This document shows positions 54,648 through 64,000 of a DNA stretch of 64,000 nt, piece after piece (positions within the stretch are counted from its first letter, which is position 1; each line of letters begins with the position of its first letter). Position numbers and translations under genes: made by a program. This DNA is from Psychroserpens algicola (lineage in GTDB: Bacteria > Bacteroidota > Bacteroidia > Flavobacteriales > Flavobacteriaceae): assembly GCF_014526325.1 (NCBI RefSeq), contig NZ_JACNMJ010000002.1:248001-312000 (forward strand), written 5' to 3'. The notes under the pieces are model-generated. The model saw only the letters and a list, made by a program, of their open reading frames with translations. It was not told the DNA's origin and did not search any database.

Positions 54648-55127
54648 TTATAATTCGTTAAAGATAGTGTGCATCAAACGTTTTTTATCATTGATACTCT
54701 CCTCTAAGCTAATCATAGTCTCGGTTCTATATATACCTTCAATATCATCTAACATAAAGATGATGTCTTTTGCATGCGATGTGTTTTTGGCTCTCACTTT
54801 ACAGAAAATATTAAACTTTCCTGTAGTAATATGAGCTACAGTAACATAAGGAATTTGTGCTATTCGCTCTAAAACAAATTTAGTTTGTGATGTATTATTT
54901 AAAAACACACCAACGTAAGCAATAAATGAATATCCTAACTTTTGATAATCTAAGGTTAAAGACGAGCCTCTGATAATTCCAGCCTCTTCCATTTTCTTTA
55001 CTCTAACGTGAACTGTTCCTGCAGAAATCACCAATTTTTTTGCGATATCTGTAAAAGGAATTCTCGTATTATCGATTAACATGTCTAAAATTTGATGATC
55101 GATTTCATCTAATTTGAATTTTGCCAT
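54648..55127 (-). CDS. Lrp/AsnC family transcriptional regulator
   Basis: A 159-residue protein with the N-terminal helix-turn-helix LDEIDHQILDMLIDNTRIPFTDIAKKLVISAGTVHVRVKKMEEAGIIRG (given here only as landmark, residues 6-54) and a C-terminal RAM domain with the conserved YVTVAHITTGKFNIFCKV effector segment. Such proteins sense amino acids and control their metabolism. Minus-strand TATTTTTG at 55154-55161 is the probable -7 element. Adjacent DinB and M14 genes give no specific clue to its regulon. Confidence 0.93.
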   Translation of the reverse strand: MAKFKLDEIDHQILDMLIDNTRIPFTDIAKKLVISAGTVHVRVKKMEEAGIIRGSSLTLDYQKLGYSFIAYVGVFLNNTSQTKFVLERIAQIPYVTVAHITTGKFNIFCKVRAKNTSHAKDIIFMLDDIEGIYRTETMISLEESINDKKRLMHTIFNEL

Positions 55128-55153
55128 TTTTTTACTTTTTGATAAATTTTATA

Positions 55154-55161
55154 CAAAAATA
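55154..55161 (-). promoter_or_regulatory. Putative -7 element for the Lrp-family gene
   Basis: Minus-strand TATTTTTG matches TAnnTTTG, 27 bases before the ATG at 55127. Confidence 0.45.
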
Positions 55162-55202
55162 ATGCAATTTCCTTAAAGATATCACATCGAAAAGCAACTT
55201 TT

Positions 55203-56333
55203 TCAAAGATTTATCAATATTTTCTCATTGTTTATAACTACGAAATCGATTTCGTTTCCTTCTTGAATAGACCTCTTATTCTCCCCTAACACACTAAAAC
55301 CATTGGCGTTAACCTCCTTATGACCAAAATAATTTTCTAAATTGGATATTTTTTCAATTTTTGGTATAAATTTCACAATTCCATCAACCAATTCCTCATG
55401 ATATTGTATAGCCACATCTAATCCGTTGGCATTCCGTATTATAATGTCAAAAAACAACTTATCGTTTTTAGGAATATCAAAATAAGGCTTATAAAGCTTC
55501 CCGTCAATAACTGTATTTGCGATATAACCAATCGATACCATCAACGACTGAAAAATATACTCTCGCGTTTGCTCCCTCATATAATCATTAGCATAGTGAC
55601 CCGCTTCAAACAATACAGTTGGCACACTTAACGACTGAAAGGTATCACCAACACAATTTAAATTAAAACCATCATCATAGATACCAACTTGGTTTTTGAT
55701 TTGCTTTTGAAGATTATCATTCATCTTAGAGATGATTTCCATTGCTATTTTACGAGTTGCTGTAACAGATCGGTCTTCGTCCTGAGCAGGAGCTAAAAAA
55801 GAAACTGTAGCCGAATTATTAGTACGTCCAGCACTAAAGATAGTACGCTGACCATGCAAATTGAAACAATAATGAGGTTTAAAGGCATCAAAAACAGACC
55901 TAAGCACATTACTCTCGGGTTGCGACAAATCCTGAGCGTCTCTATTTAAATCCACCTCATTAGCATTTACTCTGGTATACGCTTTAGCGCCATCAGGATT
56001 CAAAATTGGAATAATTTTAATCGTACAAGCACTTAAAATGTGCTGAATGTCATGATTATCATCAGAAAAGACATTAAGCATATCAAAAACAGCTTTAGTT
56101 GTCGTGCTTTCGTTGCCATGCATTTGCGACCACATTAATATTTTTTTAGCGCCTTGCCCAAAAGTTATTGAAAAAATAGGACATGACTTTACAGATTTTC
56201 CGACAACATCAACAACAAATTTTTTATCTAATTTTTCAAGAAGAGGTACTATAGAATCGTGATGAATATAGCGACCAAAAAGACTGGTCTCTTTATGAAT
56301 TTTAAAGACTGATTTTAGAGTTTCTGGCTGCAT
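55203..56333 (-). CDS. M14 family zinc carboxypeptidase
   Basis: A 376-residue peptidase with zinc ligands in MWSQMHGNESTTTKAVFDML (H-x-x-E, about 70) and CFNLHGQRTIF (histidine, about 160), plus the substrate arginine region EVDLNRDAQDL. The glutamate base is likely in TVLFEAGHYAND (about 248). No signal peptide is seen, so it may act in the cytoplasm or be exported otherwise. It removes C-terminal residues from peptides. It diverges from the XRE regulator and shares the palindrome-bearing promoter region with it. Confidence 0.88.
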   Translation of the reverse strand: MQPETLKSVFKIHKETSLFGRYIHHDSIVPLLEKLDKKFVVDVVGKSVKSCPIFSITFGQGAKKILMWSQMHGNESTTTKAVFDMLNVFSDDNHDIQHILSACTIKIIPILNPDGAKAYTRVNANEVDLNRDAQDLSQPESNVLRSVFDAFKPHYCFNLHGQRTIFSAGRTNNSATVSFLAPAQDEDRSVTATRKIAMEIISKMNDNLQKQIKNQVGIYDDGFNLNCVGDTFQSLSVPTVLFEAGHYANDYMREQTREYIFQSLMVSIGYIANTVIDGKLYKPYFDIPKNDKLFFDIIIRNANGLDVAIQYHEELVDGIVKFIPKIEKISNLENYFGHKEVNANGFSVLGENKRSIQEGNEIDFVVINNEKILINL

Positions 56334-56638
56334 GTATTTTTATTAATTTAAACAAAGGTAAACAATTGATAATTTACATTTGTAAACAATTAATTTTGAA
56401 AAATTTTAGCTTAAACTCTTACAAATGTATACAAGGTTTAGAACTGTTGCGCTTGAGAATTGAAAATAATTCAATGAAAAATATTTTCTGACTTTATTTT
56501 ATTGTAATTCAGTAATTTAAATTAACCCATCTTAAGTATTAATTATATGATTACTGATCAGTGGATATTATTAATAGGATAGTAATTATAATATGTTTAC
56601 ATTTGTAACGTTACAATATTAAACATTCTTAGTTTACA
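56334..56638. promoter_or_regulatory. Divergent control region with repeated TTTACA/TGTAAA palindromes
   Basis: This gene-free 305-base region separates the M14 and XRE genes. TTTACATTTGTAAA (56373-56386) is a perfect palindrome. TTTACATTTGTAAC (56596-56609) is its near copy and overlaps the palindrome TTGTAACGTTACAA (56603-56616). A looser copy, TTACAAATGTATACAA, lies at 56419-56434. TACCTTTG on the minus strand (56353-56360) is a -7 element for the peptidase gene, and TACATTTG at 56598-56605 is one for the XRE gene. The sites are placed to let one regulator control both promoters. Confidence 0.65.
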
Positions 56639-57016
56639 ATGATAAACAATCAGGAATTTACAAAACGACTACAAAAAGTCATTGATTTTTACGGAGAATC
56701 AGCCTCTTCTTTTGCTGAAAAAATTGGTGTGCAACGCTCTAGCATTTCACATATATTATCGGGTAGAAATAAGCCTAGTTTAGATTTTGTTTTAAAGGTC
56801 CTTTCCTCCTTTCCTGAAGTTGAATTGTATTGGCTTATGAATGGTAAAGGACATTTTCCTTCTCAAGGACATAAGATTGTTGAAAAGCAGATTTCAGAAT
56901 CTGAAAATACCTCAGCTCCAAAAATTGAAGCGATGTCTAAATCAGAAAATAAATCTATAGACCGAATTGTAATATTCTATACAGACGGTACCTTTAAAAA
57001 TTTTGAGCAATCATAA
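56639..57016 (+). CDS. XRE family helix-turn-helix regulator
   Basis: A 125-residue protein with an N-terminal HTH_3 domain (about 5-60): FTKRLQKVIDFYGESASSFAEKIGVQRSSISHILSG is summarised by its landmarks AEKIGVQRSSISHILSGRNKPS. A further segment WLMNGKGHF is typical of phage-repressor-like small regulators. The C-terminal 50 residues are hydrophilic with an IVIFYTDGTF strand. Palindromes directly before the start suggest autoregulation. Confidence 0.88.
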   Translation: MINNQEFTKRLQKVIDFYGESASSFAEKIGVQRSSISHILSGRNKPSLDFVLKVLSSFPEVELYWLMNGKGHFPSQGHKIVEKQISESENTSAPKIEAMSKSENKSIDRIVIFYTDGTFKNFEQS

Positions 57017-57070
57017 ATTAAAACTTATAATTTTCAAATAGACGATTCTCACAAATCGGTTCTCGTTTCG

Positions 57071-57078
57071 TAATTTTG
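57071..57078 (+). promoter_or_regulatory. Putative -7 element for the lipoprotein/TerC genes
   Basis: TAATTTTG fits TAnnTTTG, 23 bases before the ATG at 57094. Confidence 0.45.
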
Positions 57079-57093
57079 TATAAAACTCATTTT

Positions 57094-57480
57094 ATGCGAA
57101 AAGCTTTAATTCTGCTTATTCCTTTATTATATTTAAGTTGTTTTCAAGCAGAACGTCAGTGTTCTGATTTTAAAACAGGGACGTTTACTTTCAATTATAC
57201 TATTGACGGTGTTAAAAAAACAGGTACATTCGTAAGAACAGAACATTATAATATTGATTTTTTTGATAACAAGGTTGACTCTGCCTCTATCAGATGGATT
57301 AACGACTGTGAGTTTATCCAGAAAGACCTTCATCCTAAAAATTTGAATGAGCAAAAAGATATTCATTTTAAAATCATAAGTACAGACAAAGACTCATATA
57401 CTTTTGAATATAAATTAGCTGTAAAAGATCCATATAAAAAACAACGTGTAGAAAAGGGAACTGCAACAAAAATAAAATAG
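57094..57480 (+). CDS. Small lipoprotein of unknown function
   Basis: A 128-residue protein from the ATG at 57094; six codons upstream overlap the promoter motif. It has a lipobox (LYLSC, cysteine about 16) and a beta-rich mature part: CSDFKTGTFTFNYTIDG, then FVRTEHYNIDFF and VEKGTATKIK. Relatives in flavobacterial genomes are, from memory, sometimes labelled DNA topoisomerase IV by transfer from neighbouring genes; nothing in this sequence supports that. It ends 1 base before terC. Confidence 0.7.
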   Translation: MRKALILLIPLLYLSCFQAERQCSDFKTGTFTFNYTIDGVKKTGTFVRTEHYNIDFFDNKVDSASIRWINDCEFIQKDLHPKNLNEQKDIHFKIISTDKDSYTFEYKLAVKDPYKKQRVEKGTATKIK

Positions 57481-57481
57481 T

Positions 57482-58276
57482 ATGTTAGAATTTTTATTGA
57501 GCAGTGATGCGCTTATGGCATTACTAACCTTAACCTTTTTAGAGATTATCTTAGGCATAGATAATATTGTCTTTATTTCTATTGCAGCCAATAAACTTCC
57601 AGAGCATCAACGTAGCAAAGCGACCAACATTGGCTTAATACTTGCTCTAGTACAACGTGTAATTCTTTTATTTTTTGTCTCCTTTCTTGTTGGGTTATCT
57701 GAACCCTTTTATAATCTTGAAACAAGTTGGTTTCAACTGCATATCAGCTGGCAAGCACTAATTTTATTTGTTGGAGGTTTATTTTTAATTTACAAAAGTA
57801 CTTCTGAAATACGAGAAAAAGTATCTCATCCCAGTCATGATGAAGATCAAGTAAAAGGCAAAAAAATTAAGTCTTTATCCAATGCATTGGTACAGATTTT
57901 AATTATTGACTTTATCTTTTCTATTGATTCGATTCTTACGGCCGTTGGAATGACAAACGGACTGCATCCTAACCACAATTACACCTTAGTTTTGATGATT
58001 ATTGCTGTTATGATTTCGATAGGAATTATGATTGGTTTTGCTAACCCAATTCGAAAATTTATCGACACGAACCCTAGTGTACAAATGTTAGGTTTGGCAT
58101 TTTTAATCCTTATAGGGTTTATGCTGATTACCGAAGCTGCACATTTATCGCATACAGAATTCTTCGGAAATAAAGTTGGTGCAATTCCTAAAGGTTACCT
58201 GTATTTCGCTATTGCCTTTTCACTTTTTGTTGAGTTTTTAAATTACAAAACAACTAAAAAGTCAAGCAAAAAATAA
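57482..58276 (+). CDS. TerC family integral membrane protein
   Basis: A 264-residue protein with about seven helices. The TerC signature is FLEIILGIDNIVFISIAANKL with two conserved acidic residues (E and D) in the first helix, repeated as IDFIFSIDSILTAVGMT (about 142-158). TerC proteins are linked to metal-ion (manganese) export across the inner membrane. It is coupled to the preceding small lipoprotein gene. Full length. Confidence 0.93.
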   Translation: MLEFLLSSDALMALLTLTFLEIILGIDNIVFISIAANKLPEHQRSKATNIGLILALVQRVILLFFVSFLVGLSEPFYNLETSWFQLHISWQALILFVGGLFLIYKSTSEIREKVSHPSHDEDQVKGKKIKSLSNALVQILIIDFIFSIDSILTAVGMTNGLHPNHNYTLVLMIIAVMISIGIMIGFANPIRKFIDTNPSVQMLGLAFLILIGFMLITEAAHLSHTEFFGNKVGAIPKGYLYFAIAFSLFVEFLNYKTTKKSSKK

Positions 58277-58296
58277 TTTACAATCTCAGACGTCCT

Positions 58297-60960
58297 TTAA
58301 AATAAAGTGGTTTGACCTTGATCGTCTAAATCGGATGATGCATCATCGTTTTCATTTTTGGGCTTATCTGAACTTTCTTCAGAATGTGATGCAGCATCAG
58401 AAGGCTCAACAGTTTCATCAACAACTTCAATATCTTCAGCAGGCAACTCTTCAGGAGCCTCATACGGCAAAGGATCTAATAAATTGACCTGATTAATTTT
58501 TTCTTTGGTTAATTGATTGCCCAAGGCATTAATACCTTTTATCGCGATAAATTCTTCCAGATTAATTGACTCATTGTCTTTTCGATCCTTACCACGTTCC
58601 TTTTTAAATTCTATCTCAGCCATTGGTTTCCAATCGGTAGATACAATTTCGAGCTGAGAATCTGGATGATCAGAAATAAAGGTTTCTTCTTTACCTTCAT
58701 TTTCGATTAAGAACCGTTTCACATAGTACATTTCTTTTTCACCGTTATAATAAATAACCGAAATAGGCTTTTTAGGAATCCATTTTTCTAAAACAATCAT
58801 ATCGTCATCAAAGTGCGTTGACAGCTCTGGTAAGATAGTTTTGGCAATACCAGATTGCGTAATGATTAACAAGCGATCTTCACCTCTAAATTCACCTATA
58901 AGCTCTCCTCGCTCATCCACATTTAAACGCTGAACAGTATCATCAAACCAGATTTTACGAGGCTTTAACGTAGAGATTCCTTTTTCTTTTAACTCTATTT
59001 TCTTAATGGAATATTTAGTAACTAAATTTCCTTTAGATGCTCTTCCTTTAATTAAAACGTCAGCAAAATCTAAATCCCATTTCAGTTTTTTAATACTACC
59101 AACCTGACGCAAATACACAGTGATCACCTCAGCTTCTCCATTTGGGTTGGCTGAAAAATACCAAAGTTTAGAACTTTTTGTTCCGTTGGTTAAATCGTAT
59201 TCTTTATCTCTGGTAATAGAGGTTACAGCAAAACGCTTAACATAAGTTGGTCCTTTGGAGCCATCACGATAAATCATATTATAAATGGTACGCTTATCTT
59301 TTTTCTTAAAGACGGCAACATGAACAATATCTTTACCAATAAATGTTTTACTATCCACTTTGGTAACCATCATTTTTCCATCGTTAGTGAATACGATAAT
59401 ATCATCAATATCACTACAATCGCAGACATATTCGTCTCTACGCAATGATGTTCCAATGAAACCTTCGGCTCTGTTTACGTAAAGCTTTGTGTTTCTAATA
59501 ATTACTTTAGTTGCATCAACATCCTCAAAAGTTCTGATTTCCGTTTTACGCTCTCGACCTTCTCCATACTCCTTTTTAAGACGCTGAAAATATGCAATAG
59601 CATATTCGATTAAATTGGCAAGATGGTGTTTTACTTCAGCAATTTGATCTTCAAGCGCATCGATTTTCTGTTGAGCTTTATCAATATCAAATTTTGAAAT
59701 ACGCTTAATTCTAATTTCGGTTAAACGTGTGATATCATCAACCGTTATGGCACGTTTTAAATGCTTTATATGTGGTTGTAGTCCTTTATCAATAGCATTG
59801 ATTACACCATCCCAGGTTTCTTCCTCTTCGATATCACGATAGATACGATTTTCAATAAAAATTCGCTCTAAGGATGCAAAATGCCATTGTTCTTCAAATT
59901 CACCGAGTTTAATTTCCAATTCACTTTTCAGGAGCTGAACGGTATGATCTGTAGAGCGTCTGAGCATTTCAGTAACACCTACAAATAGAGGTTTATTATC
60001 TTCGATAACACAACCTAAAGGTGATATTGAAGTTTCACAACTCGTAAACGCATATAAAGCATCAATGGTTTTGTCTGGCGAAATTCCGCTAGGCAAATGC
60101 ACTAAAATTTCCACATCTGCAGCTGTATTATCTTCTATTTTTTTAATCTTAATTTTACCCTTATCATTGGCTTTCAGGATAGAATCAATTAAAGAAGATG
60201 TATTAGTTCCATAAGGAATTTCAGTAATAACAAGTGTGTTTTTATCTAACTGAGAGATTTTTGCGCGCACTCTCACCTTTCCGCCACGCATCCCATCATT
60301 ATAATTAGACACATCAACAATACCTGCTGTCGGAAAATCAGGAACAATAGTAAATCGCTTTCCTTGAAGGTGTTTTACTGAGGCATCAATAAGTTCAATA
60401 AAATTATGTGGTAGAATCTTTGTAGATAATCCTACAGCGATCCCTTCACCTCCTTGTGCCAATAACAGCGGAAACATTACAGGAAGATTTACAGGCTCTT
60501 TACGACGACCATCATAACTAGCTTGCCATTGGGTAATTTTCGGATTGTATACGACGTCTAAGCCAAACTTAGAAATACGAGCTTCAATATATCGTGAAGC
60601 CGCTGCACTATCTCCTGTTAAAATATTTCCCCAGTTTCCCTGAGTATCAATTAATAAATCCTTCTGACCAATTTGCACCATGGCATCAGCAATACTGGCA
60701 TCACCATGCGGATGGTACTGCATAGTATGACCAACAATATTCGCCACCTTGTTATAGCGACCATCATCAAGATCCTTCATAGAATGCATGATACGTCGCT
60801 GTACTGGTTTAAAACCATCTTCAATCGCCGGAACAGCACGTTCTAAAATTACATAAGACGCATAATCAAGAAACCAATCTTTATACATACCAGTAACTCT
60901 GGTGATGCTTTCCTGAGGTTCGTCTTGATGATCTACAATATCAGTATTATCTTCACTCAT
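58297..60960 (-). CDS. parC: DNA topoisomerase IV subunit A
   Basis: An 887-residue type IIA topoisomerase A subunit. Landmarks: YASYVILERAVPAIEDGFKPVQRRI, VGHTMQYHPHGDASIADAM, the catalytic tyrosine of GDSAAASRYIEARIS (about 125) and GEGIAVGLSTKILPHN. The C-terminal part is a non-GyrA-box beta-pinwheel, and the tail is acidic, ending in DDQGQTTLF. It separates replicated chromosomes with ParE. The start overlaps the upstream membrane gene by 8 bases, so parE, two small genes and parC form one transcription unit. Confidence 0.95.
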   Translation of the reverse strand: MSEDNTDIVDHQDEPQESITRVTGMYKDWFLDYASYVILERAVPAIEDGFKPVQRRIMHSMKDLDDGRYNKVANIVGHTMQYHPHGDASIADAMVQIGQKDLLIDTQGNWGNILTGDSAAASRYIEARISKFGLDVVYNPKITQWQASYDGRRKEPVNLPVMFPLLLAQGGEGIAVGLSTKILPHNFIELIDASVKHLQGKRFTIVPDFPTAGIVDVSNYNDGMRGGKVRVRAKISQLDKNTLVITEIPYGTNTSSLIDSILKANDKGKIKIKKIEDNTAADVEILVHLPSGISPDKTIDALYAFTSCETSISPLGCVIEDNKPLFVGVTEMLRRSTDHTVQLLKSELEIKLGEFEEQWHFASLERIFIENRIYRDIEEEETWDGVINAIDKGLQPHIKHLKRAITVDDITRLTEIRIKRISKFDIDKAQQKIDALEDQIAEVKHHLANLIEYAIAYFQRLKKEYGEGRERKTEIRTFEDVDATKVIIRNTKLYVNRAEGFIGTSLRRDEYVCDCSDIDDIIVFTNDGKMMVTKVDSKTFIGKDIVHVAVFKKKDKRTIYNMIYRDGSKGPTYVKRFAVTSITRDKEYDLTNGTKSSKLWYFSANPNGEAEVITVYLRQVGSIKKLKWDLDFADVLIKGRASKGNLVTKYSIKKIELKEKGISTLKPRKIWFDDTVQRLNVDERGELIGEFRGEDRLLIITQSGIAKTILPELSTHFDDDMIVLEKWIPKKPISVIYYNGEKEMYYVKRFLIENEGKEETFISDHPDSQLEIVSTDWKPMAEIEFKKERGKDRKDNESINLEEFIAIKGINALGNQLTKEKINQVNLLDPLPYEAPEELPAEDIEVVDETVEPSDAASHSEESSDKPKNENDDASSDLDDQGQTTLF

Positions 60961-61444
60961 TACTTTGTAGTGCTTTTTTATTTGCTTTAATTATTTTGCT
61001 TAACGACTGTCTAATGTATCGTCTTTTTCTTCTGTTAACCAAAGTCGTATTAAAGGTTTCAACAGTTTTTTTTCCTTTACTATTCTTGAGATAAAACGTT
61101 AGTGTTTTATAGAAAAAATAATTTTTGAACTTAAAGGCATACAATTCATTTTTATCAAACTCCAGTATATGCTCTCTGTAATTGAATTTATCAGAAAACA
61201 ATAAGCCTCTGTTAGTAATTACTACTTTTAACCCATCGCTATCATATTCAAAAAACTTTGACACGAAATGAACAAGAAAAAAGAGCAACGCAAAACCTAA
61301 GGCGATACCGATAAACAGAAGCATTGGGTTAGCGACGTTGTAGGTAAATGTTCTAAAAACAAATAAAAACGTAATCGCTAAAACAATCAGCATAAAATAT
61401 ACAGATATAATCGTGTTTTTTACTTTAGAATTATTTGTTCTCAT
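60953..61444 (-). CDS. Membrane protein in the parE-parC operon
   Basis: A 163-residue protein with two helices (about 14-33 and 42-63) and a C-terminal cytoplasmic domain rich in lysine and arginine (VNRRKRRYIRQSLSKIIKANKK). The domain resembles a PH-like fold (DGLKVVITNRGLLFSDKFNYREH), only weakly. No known family was assigned. The genes on either side overlap or abut it, so it is a fixed operon member. Confidence 0.65.
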   Translation of the reverse strand: MRTNNSKVKNTIISVYFMLIVLAITFLFVFRTFTYNVANPMLLFIGIALGFALLFFLVHFVSKFFEYDSDGLKVVITNRGLLFSDKFNYREHILEFDKNELYAFKFKNYFFYKTLTFYLKNSKGKKTVETFNTTLVNRRKRRYIRQSLSKIIKANKKALQSNE

Positions 61445-61446
61445 AG

Positions 61447-62328
61447 CTATTGTCCTAAATCATTTAAAGCTCTTGATTTGGCTTTATCAAATTCGTAAAA
61501 TCTGTCATACCATACATCTATTACAAAAATGCCCATAAATTTATCATTATGCTTTGAATACACTCGTATTTCTGAAGGCTTCACTAATTTATCAAATTGA
61601 ACCTTATAACGATACACATGTCTTGACACCGAATCGGAATAAAATTCAACAAACTTAAAATCTGACAATTCACCATTTTTTCTTTTGACAGAATCACATT
61701 CAATAAGCAAGTTCTTATCCCAGTCGTTTCTCAATGTTCGGTGAATGGTATTCGTTTCGTTAACCACAAACATTTCAGAAGACTCACAAGTTTGATACGA
61801 TTTCAGAGCAAAAGATTTATTGAGTTCTAAAGTCGACTTATCAAGTTTTGACGTATCTATTTTTTGCAAGACTGGATTGTCTTTTCTTCTATAAAATTTA
61901 TCTGTCCAATAATCTTTAGTACGTACTCCTGCCAGCTTTCCTTTTTTATCTAAAACAACTCGCATTTCAGTATGCCATTCGGCTAAAGAGCGCTTCATTT
62001 TAAACCTGTAAACAGTAAAGTCATTATCTTTAATGGCTTCAATAAGCGTAGCCTCTTCAAGATTACCGTAACGATCTACATACCAGTTACAACTTTCTTT
62101 TAACTGGTCATTAGTAAAAAACTTTCTGAAACGAGAAGTCGCATTTCGTGAGCTTAACTTTAGGGTATTAGTAGCATTACAATCAGTAAGGGCTTTAGCT
62201 ACAAAATCTTTAACCAAAGTTTTAGAAGTTTCAGACATTGAAGACAATTCTATTTTCGGATACTGAGCACTACTATGTTGCCATAGTAACACCAAAACGA
62301 TTACACTTACATAATTGACAATCTTCAT
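61447..62328 (-). CDS. Secreted protein in the parE-parC operon, unknown function
   Basis: A 293-residue protein with a signal peptide ([19 protein letters not shown]). The mature part shows two similar halves: [30 protein letters not shown] and [35 protein letters not shown] (landmarks only), each followed by a YRFKM/YRYKV strand and a WTDKFYRRK or WYDRFYEFD motif. This suggests internal duplication. It overlaps the parE stop (ATGA). No family recognised. Confidence 0.7.
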   Translation of the reverse strand: MKIVNYVSVIVLVLLWQHSSAQYPKIELSSMSETSKTLVKDFVAKALTDCNATNTLKLSSRNATSRFRKFFTNDQLKESCNWYVDRYGNLEEATLIEAIKDNDFTVYRFKMKRSLAEWHTEMRVVLDKKGKLAGVRTKDYWTDKFYRRKDNPVLQKIDTSKLDKSTLELNKSFALKSYQTCESSEMFVVNETNTIHRTLRNDWDKNLLIECDSVKRKNGELSDFKFVEFYSDSVSRHVYRYKVQFDKLVKPSEIRVYSKHNDKFMGIFVIDVWYDRFYEFDKAKSRALNDLGQ

Positions 62329-64000
62329 GAATTAACGTCCTCCTCTATTATATCTAACTCCACTTTTAGGTTATCAATGATAAACTCTTGTCGTGATGGC
62401 GTGTTTTTTCCCATGTAAAATGACAACAACTCTTCAATAGACATGTCTTTATCCAGCATTACGGGATCTAAACGAATATCGTCGCCAATAAAATGCACAA
62501 ACTCATCAGGTGAGATTTCACCAAGTCCCTTAAATCGGGTAATCTCAGGCTTTGGTTTTAGCTTCTCTATAGCACTGCGTCGTTCTTCATCAGAATAACA
62601 ATAAATCGTTTCCTTTTTATTACGAACCCTAAACAAAGGGGTTTGTAAAATATACAAATGCCCTTCTTTAATCACTTCAGGAAAGAATTGTAAAAAGAAG
62701 GTAATCAACAGTAACCTGATGTGCATCCCATCAACATCGGCATCTGTAGCAATAACAATATTATTGTAACGCAAATCTTCTAAAGATTCTTCAATATTTA
62801 ATGCCGCCTGCAACAGATTAAACTCTTCATTTTCATAAACTATCTTTTTACTCAACCCATAACTATTTAAAGGTTTCCCTTTTAAACTGAAAACGGCTTG
62901 TGTGTTCACATCTCTGGATTTAGTTATACTACCAGAAGCCGAATCTCCCTCAGTAATAAATAATGTTGTTTCCAGGTTACGCGGATTTTTAGCATCGCCA
63001 AAATGCACACGACAATCTCTTAGCTTTTTATTGTGAAGGTTTGCCTTTTTAGCTCTGTCTTTAGCCAGTTTTCTTATTCCTGAAAGCTCCTTACGCTCGC
63101 GTTCTGCCTGAAGTATTTTGCGTTGTATCTTTTCTGCTGTATCTGGATTTTTATGCAAATAATTATCCAGATAGCGCTTCATAAAGTCATTGATATAAGT
63201 CCTAACTGTTGGTAAGTCTCCACCCATATCGGTAGAACCCAGTTTGGTTTTGGTCTGACTTTCAAAAACAGGTTCCATCACTTTAATAGAAATTGCAGAT
63301 ACAACCGATTTCCGAATATCAGAGGCTTCATAATTTTTTCCGTAGAACTCGCGAAGTGTTTTCACTAAGGCTTCACGAAAAGCCGATAAGTGCGTACCAC
63401 CTTGTGTTGTATTTTGTCCATTAACAAAACTATGATACTCTTCACTATACTGTGTTTTACTATGTGTTAAAGCAACTTCAATATCATCACCTTTAATATG
63501 TATGATATCATAAAGCCGATCGGTTTCATTGATGTTTTCAGATAACAAATCCTTTAAACCATGCTCACTATAATATTTTTCACCATTAAAAACAATTGTC
63601 AATCCAGGATTAAGATATACGTAGTTTTTGAGCATTTTTGCAACATACTCATTACGGTATTTATAGTTTTTAAAAATGGTCTCATCTGGAATAAAAGAGA
63701 CTTTAGTTCCTTTGCGACGAGAAGTATCCTCAAGCATATCTTGATTTGTCAAGTTACCTTGCTCAAATTCTGCAGAAGCCGATTTTCCATCTCTGGTTGA
63801 TTCTACTCGGAAATAGTTAGACAAGGCATTTACGGCTTTAGTACCAACACCATTTAATCCTACCGATTTTTTAAAAGCTCTGGAATCGTATTTTCCACCA
63901 GTATTCATTTTTGAAACCACATCGACAACCTTTCCTAAAGGAATACCGCGACCATAATCTCTAACAATAACTTTATTTCCATGAATAGAAATTTCGATGG
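62325..64000 (-). CDS. parE: DNA topoisomerase IV subunit B, truncated at the window edge
   Basis: The frame runs through the right edge; upstream of the first internal ATG it continues with [23 protein letters not shown], the GHKL ATP-binding site. Visible downstream are [22 protein letters not shown], the transducer region [20 protein letters not shown], and the Toprim block [15 protein letters not shown] with [20 protein letters not shown] and [13 protein letters not shown]. It supplies ATPase power for ParC. The N-terminal residues lie outside the window. Its stop overlaps the next gene. Confidence 0.95.
   Translation of the reverse strand, partial: IEISIHGNKVIVRDYGRGIPLGKVVDVVSKMNTGGKYDSRAFKKSVGLNGVGTKAVNALSNYFRVESTRDGKSASAEFEQGNLTNQDMLEDTSRRKGTKVSFIPDETIFKNYKYRNEYVAKMLKNYVYLNPGLTIVFNGEKYYSEHGLKDLLSENINETDRLYDIIHIKGDDIEVALTHSKTQYSEEYHSFVNGQNTTQGGTHLSAFREALVKTLREFYGKNYEASDIRKSVVSAISIKVMEPVFESQTKTKLGSTDMGGDLPTVRTYINDFMKRYLDNYLHKNPDTAEKIQRKILQAERERKELSGIRKLAKDRAKKANLHNKKLRDCRVHFGDAKNPRNLETTLFITEGDSASGSITKSRDVNTQAVFSLKGKPLNSYGLSKKIVYENEEFNLLQAALNIEESLEDLRYNNIVIATDADVDGMHIRLLLITFFLQFFPEVIKEGHLYILQTPLFRVRNKKETIYCYSDEERRSAIEKLKPKPEITRFKGLGEISPDEFVHFIGDDIRLDPVMLDKDMSIEELLSFYMGKNTPSRQEFIIDNLKVELDIIEEDVNS

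Overview
The window looks like chromosome of a Bacteroidota member, most likely a marine Flavobacteriaceae. It is AT-rich, and several starts are preceded by the Bacteroidota -7 promoter element TAnnTTTG rather than a TATAAT box, mostly without Shine-Dalgarno sequences. The gene families also fit: a fused E1 alpha/beta 2-oxoacid dehydrogenase, a TonB-plug/CarboxypepD_reg module, a QEGLA-motif protein, and a parE-x-y-parC operon. The genus cannot be fixed by reading alone. No rRNA, tRNA, CRISPR array, insertion sequence or prophage was seen.

Layout. 1-11402: a surface or exopolysaccharide locus, with the tail of an undecaprenyl-phosphate sugar transferase, an ATP-grasp enzyme, a FemAB/GNAT-like protein on the opposite strand, an MBOAT/SGNH O-acylation pair, a PglE-like aminotransferase, a PglF/CapD-like 4,6-dehydratase, and the Wza/Wzc-like export pair. 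It ends at a strong terminator. 11452-17386: housekeeping genes (proline dehydrogenase, aroB, topoisomerase III, RluE-type pseudouridine synthase, cold-shock protein). 17512-22668: a TetR-regulated tripartite export operon (TetR, ABC protein with a degenerate ATPase site, HlyD, TolC). 22665-28859: a secreted unknown, a DEAD/DEAH helicase, a tandem array of three tiny ORFs with its own terminator, a solo cysteine-rich ExbD, a 3D-domain lipoprotein, an M19 dipeptidase and two small membrane proteins. 28864-39874: 2-oxoacid dehydrogenase E1, a 2OG-Fe(II) oxygenase, SUI1/YciH, DUF1835, a nucleoside phosphorylase, a solo NMT1-like binding protein, ung, a cupin/JmjC protein, MutS2 and a DCC protein. 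40236-42353: an unusual DUF4139 protein carrying a TonB-plug module. 42371-42505: a cloverleaf-like inverted-repeat element. 42507-46689: a five-gene operon of glutathione-synthetase-like ATP-grasp, sulfurtransferase, TerB-like protein, N-formylglutamate amidohydrolase and QEGLA peptidase-like protein. 46739-58276: a symporter, aroC, LpxH-like hydrolase, D-lactate-dehydrogenase-like flavoprotein, OM barrel, DinB, Lrp, an M14 peptidase divergent from an XRE regulator, and TerC. 58297-64000: the parE-x-y-parC topoisomerase IV operon, with parE running off the right edge.

How the genes work together. The left locus makes, decorates and exports a polysaccharide. The TetR/ABC/HlyD/TolC unit is a complete envelope-spanning exporter. 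The 42507-46689 operon pairs an amide-forming ligase with two hydrolases and suggests an undescribed small-molecule or peptide pathway. The best candidate for something undescribed is the micropeptide array at 25177-25627: two 28-residue paralogues and a divergent 22-residue third copy. Each starts 23-24 nt after a repeated ATCAATC leader motif, the period is about 127 nt, and one terminator closes the array.
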